Positions 36,601-38,292 of a stretch of DNA of 38,292 nt are shown here, in pieces (position 1 is the stretch's first letter; each line of letters opens with the position of its first letter). The DNA is from Methanobacteriota archaeon (GTDB lineage Archaea > Thermoplasmatota > Poseidoniia > Poseidoniales > Thalassarchaeaceae), in contig PBMO01000039.1 in assembly GCA_002722595.1 (NCBI GenBank), positions 1 through 38,292 on the forward strand, read 5' to 3'. The position numbers and the translations under genes are program-made. The notes beneath the pieces are model-generated. The model was not told where the DNA came from. It saw nothing but the letters and a program-made list of their open reading frames with translations, and made no database searches.

Positions 36601-37134
36601 CAGGAAAGCAATGTAGCAAGGGGCCCACCCACTCGTGGAAGGGGTCCCCCTGCCCAGAGGAGAGGCCCCCCCGGTAGATCATCTGAAAGAGGCCCTCCAT
36701 CATCGGCTTCGCGTCCTGCTGGACCATCAAGAAATACCACCAAGTCACCGCCATCAAAAACTCGGGTAACTCCCACACCATCTACTGATCCAGTCCCGAC
36801 ACGGAAGGCGCGTGTAACAAATGTGTCAGCAAATGACAGTGGAAAGCCTGTTCGAAGGACAAGAAAAACCGCTGCAACATCAGAATCTGTACCCGCAGTT
36901 CGAAAAACAAAGCGCACACCGGCACCCAAACAAAAGAGCCGCCGACGTAAAGCAAGTGATTCATTTGATGATCTATTTGGGCCTGATGAAAAGGCAGATT
37001 TCGAGAAAGAGGTAGCGGCATCCAAAGAGCGCTTGATTGTTGGCGATTCCGAACAAAGTGTTCTAGCAAGACTGCAGGCAGATGGTTGGAGTGTGAAGCA
37101 ATCAAAGTTCATACTTGGTCATGCCCGGCGTTAA
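30622..37134 (+). CDS. 2170-residue surface protein: FG-GAP and TSP3 repeats, anchor, RG/P-rich tail
   Basis: A signal peptide (YTSILLSLLMILLPLAATSP) precedes an exported region of about 1880 residues. Residues ~340-720 hold six or so FG-GAP (integrin-alpha-like propeller) repeats with calcium loops: GDINGDGYSDMLV, GDANGDGFDDIAIG, GDVNDDGYTDIAI, GDINDDGVIDFLIG. Residues ~1200-1900 are TSP3-like repeats (DGDGFGDNPNG; DSDGDGYGDN; CPETPENE) like those of the protein at 24237. A membrane helix (IVYGSVALLIGLLLFVVV, ~1925-1942) leads to a ~225-residue cytoplasmic tail: an acidic patch, then ARGPPTRGRGPPAQRRGPPG, a basic Pro/Thr/Lys-rich stretch, and a helical end (RLQADGWSVKQSKFILGHAR). Calcium-dependent adhesion is the likely outside role; the inside tail could bind nucleic acid or anionic partners. 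It diverges from the TPK-like gene. Confidence 0.9.
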   Translation: MRSSKQYTSILLSLLMILLPLAATSPSFLQEETDYEQYTDSFSGPSSGWGESASGSVFTDGGSDWEMTSTRGVDDWMEYLVSNDTIGHFDIAIGPDGTAKACGHNTANGSLDFFTLSPDGEITRQTIDGPYSANQGLFGRQCSIVIDYRGLARIAYLSGSPENSLHIARENDDTPQVGDDWLKRTLVDDVEILDQPQIAMYSNGSIAIAYKEVYGDIHLVRFFGSWWHHRVLAGTSNSGTDFVLNIDSDDILHLAYLDQETDRLGVISLDGDQRTYSVVDEGAGIGQPLGHHLDSSSRAQLVYGIDDSTGLRIVRDLTGRDSGRISPEPVLLLETSESTDFGTDANADADYNQDGFSDLTYGEPGYANDTGAVHIHYGSITGYASSSNVTLLGPHEGARFGASLAVVGNSTGTGYDNLLVGSPLATNSSGNTTGAVFLYTGSALGLISNPTWVGTSDTIDSHFGSRVEHAGDINGDGYSDMLVTELGWSNSDNDKGRVHVIEGGSIIQGISTTITGDTTDVILGFAIAGIGDANGDGFDDIAIGSSDDVTAVSGRGQAQIHLGSANGISNIANTTWSRIDQWTLFGHSVSALGDVNDDGYTDIAISEMAVNKIWIYHGGASGFPQQANYSMTSENGWGLNIQPAGDINDDGVIDFLIGDRQGRTEILQGQHSGDFVDRSADHLFLQVSNANSGFGKILSAGGDSDRDGVHEFIYASTETGTNASTFGGGGTIIVMETRDWELSDIPIAQLLGVTPEMTWYIEGIDLSVDAQGRTHVLLHEYGDIFVHLERPNELQTSADPWSLTHLAGTFVDAAMAVNPAGQPIFVTDGLNFDQTSREVNFLRPGGGTFVESESLFPVGDHYGSIAIPSTGRSAIAHSSVVSSGTQYVAYTNQTGLQVGNTYAAGFESEIVASGAHIEQDIQLLFDSTSTPHIVWRDSELHEIHLAIQTSSTWDQSILATEANGNQFGAIMAENGSIVLMYRHNTSGLVTEWHDGTGEDWSSSSMTVISNATDETGRAIFRQNTASNLEILFEDNQSTWQHRYNENGTVSVGLSPLDSSNQTGTPHFTSNGFVYPYEPDVGEWNGHYVLINGNSASDLRISCPDPELVVILTDSHSTYNRAPFSNTPSPDRYICSTSNGIITDYLADLPFHNPIQLMGTSSSGNYPFTQFPMDAVVEDNGSWHLLFSVPSSNSGDLFIQRRLIDSDRDFIPNHLDELPNLGGQWDDGDGDGFGDNPNGPSVDKCPSIEGYSEYGHYGCADADGDGFANAVDDCVAFGKSWRDAIGCGDNDGDGWSDPTGEPGWNGDREPTNWMQAIDTDGDGYYDNSGPDCCGVNTYNDEFPLDAQQWEDVDGDGWGDNSSAPDGDKCPGLDGSSYQDRNGCLDSDGDGWSDPVNPSTQNPEGWLYNRTECAATGLHCADLYPWAPDDESEENICGQNCYQQWADSDGDGYGDNDSVDAWNRDAFPFDWTQHMDTDNDGYGDNISGNNADDCPTIWGNSTVDKSGCTDTDGDGHSNIYSYDIDENTGLRINEMGDALPDDPNQWRDEDGDGFGENPVGDWDRCPKVAGALLGVPGPGCPMPQGDEDGDNIPDEDDLCSETPENEIANAEGCSPSQIDSDSDGVKDNLDICPETPENETVNEVGCSLTQTDIDTDGDGVNDVDTNGDLWDSCPNTQPEDHALVDANGCAPSQRDTDSDGVTDDMDLCPDTTEGAAVTSDGCIVVGADTDSDGVEDAVDAFPSDPTQWTDTDGDGFGDNWADAEWNSSREGTVGQWFLDASWPDSCPEVVGTSNNSASEDSGVEIILGCPDADGDGWADQIDWAVDDSSQWIDVDNDGFGDNSAGTLGDQCVGQPGVLEGEGGAGCPEPYVPPPDEDDDGVPDEIDDCLGTSWRDTDLVDENGCSPAQSEDSQKDDSGAMKDSVKLIVYGSVALLIGLLLFVVVSRIRNGNIDWDEDDYDMYDDDEDEDDWNPFGSSMATTPTRSFTAERSSQSNQESNVARGPPTRGRGPPAQRRGPPGRSSERGPPSSASRPAGPSRNTTKSPPSKTRVTPTPSTDPVPTRKARVTNVSANDSGKPVRRTRKTAATSESVPAVRKTKRTPAPKQKSRRRKASDSFDDLFGPDEKADFEKEVAASKERLIVGDSEQSVLARLQADGWSVKQSKFILGHARR

Positions 37135-37186
37135 CGTGCGTCAACCTATTAATGGCCATCGTTGCGCTTAGTATAAGGCGGCCACG

Positions 37187-38164
<978 letters not shown>

Positions 38165-38292
38165 GGCAGTTCTAACCACTTTCTAGTGATTTTATCGACA
38201 TCGATATTAAAGCGTGAACGTCTACGGAGGGTTGACGATATCCCAGCGAACGCCTCGAGAGATGATTTGAATGAAGGCAGCACCATATGTTA
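38165..38292. other. Right-edge intergenic stretch, possible next gene start
   Basis: No complete gene is seen. ATG 38271 directly follows an in-frame TGA and opens a frame (MKAAPYV) that runs off the window; it could be the next plus-strand gene, but evidence is slight. GATATTAAAG at 38201-38210 is AT-rich but not a convincing TATA element. The minus-strand frame here is the shadow of the Pro-Glu repeat. Confidence 0.25.

Noticed and set aside
38271-38292. A firm CDS call at the right edge
   Set aside because: Only seven codons are visible and there is no ribosome-binding site; mentioned as a possibility only.

Overview
The window looks like a compact chromosomal segment of a marine planktonic euryarchaeon, most plausibly Marine Group II (Candidatus Poseidoniales, Thermoplasmatota). 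This is an inference from four things visible in the sequence: archaeal information-processing traits (a TYW2/Taw2-type Met-10+ enzyme); bacterial-type enzymes mixed in (UvrC, CdsA, oligoribonuclease, an Lnb/DUF4105-like protein); very large surface proteins with N-terminal signal peptides and C-terminal membrane anchors, two of them carrying DGDGYGDN calcium-type repeats; and very tight packing. No intergenic gap reaches 300 bases. I see no rRNA, tRNA, CRISPR array, insertion sequence or phage gene.

Left part (1-15004). Single genes alternate strand: tail of a membrane protein, PIN-TPR protein (+), MFS exporter (-), oligoribonuclease (+), JAMM metalloprotease (-), acidic protein with a Trp-rich tail (+), CocE/NonD hydrolase (-), exported cyclophilin (+), CdsA and the TYW2-like enzyme (both -), a 1-kb-residue-class surface protein (+), UvrC (-). 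Head-to-head pairs share short gaps, and tail-to-tail pairs touch or overlap at the stop codons.

Middle (15135-24167). A winged-helix/STAND-ATPase/TPR regulator diverges from uvrC across a gap holding a 16-base inverted repeat. Next come a 1578-residue beta-helix plus Ig/PKD-like surface protein, a GT4 glycosyltransferase on the minus strand, and a divergent GT2 glycosyltransferase.

Right part (24237-38292). A likely operon encodes a TSP3-repeat surface protein, a membrane-anchored beta-sandwich-like protein with a Trp-rich cytoplasmic tail, an AI-2E/PerM-family membrane protein and a DUF4105 (Lnb N-terminal-like) membrane protein. The first junction is a TGATG overlap with a strong Shine-Dalgarno, the second an ATGA overlap, the third a 2-base gap with GAGGAG. 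A thiamine-pyrophosphokinase-like gene faces it convergently. A 2170-residue FG-GAP/TSP3 surface protein with an Arg-Gly-Pro-rich cytoplasmic tail follows, then a protein ending in 36 Pro-Glu dipeptides.

Functionally the segment mixes housekeeping (tRNA modification, DNA repair, lipid head-group activation, nucleotide recycling) with a dense cell-surface programme: glycosyltransferases, exported peptidase-like and foldase enzymes, and calcium-binding adhesin-like proteins. The most unusual signals are the archaeal DUF4105/Lnb-like gene beside a lipobox-bearing surface protein, GC-rich hairpins abutting start codons of several genes (mostly surface or exported), a Trp-rich tail shared by two unrelated proteins, a UvrC without the usual Cys cluster, and a surface protein with an RGG-like disordered tail.
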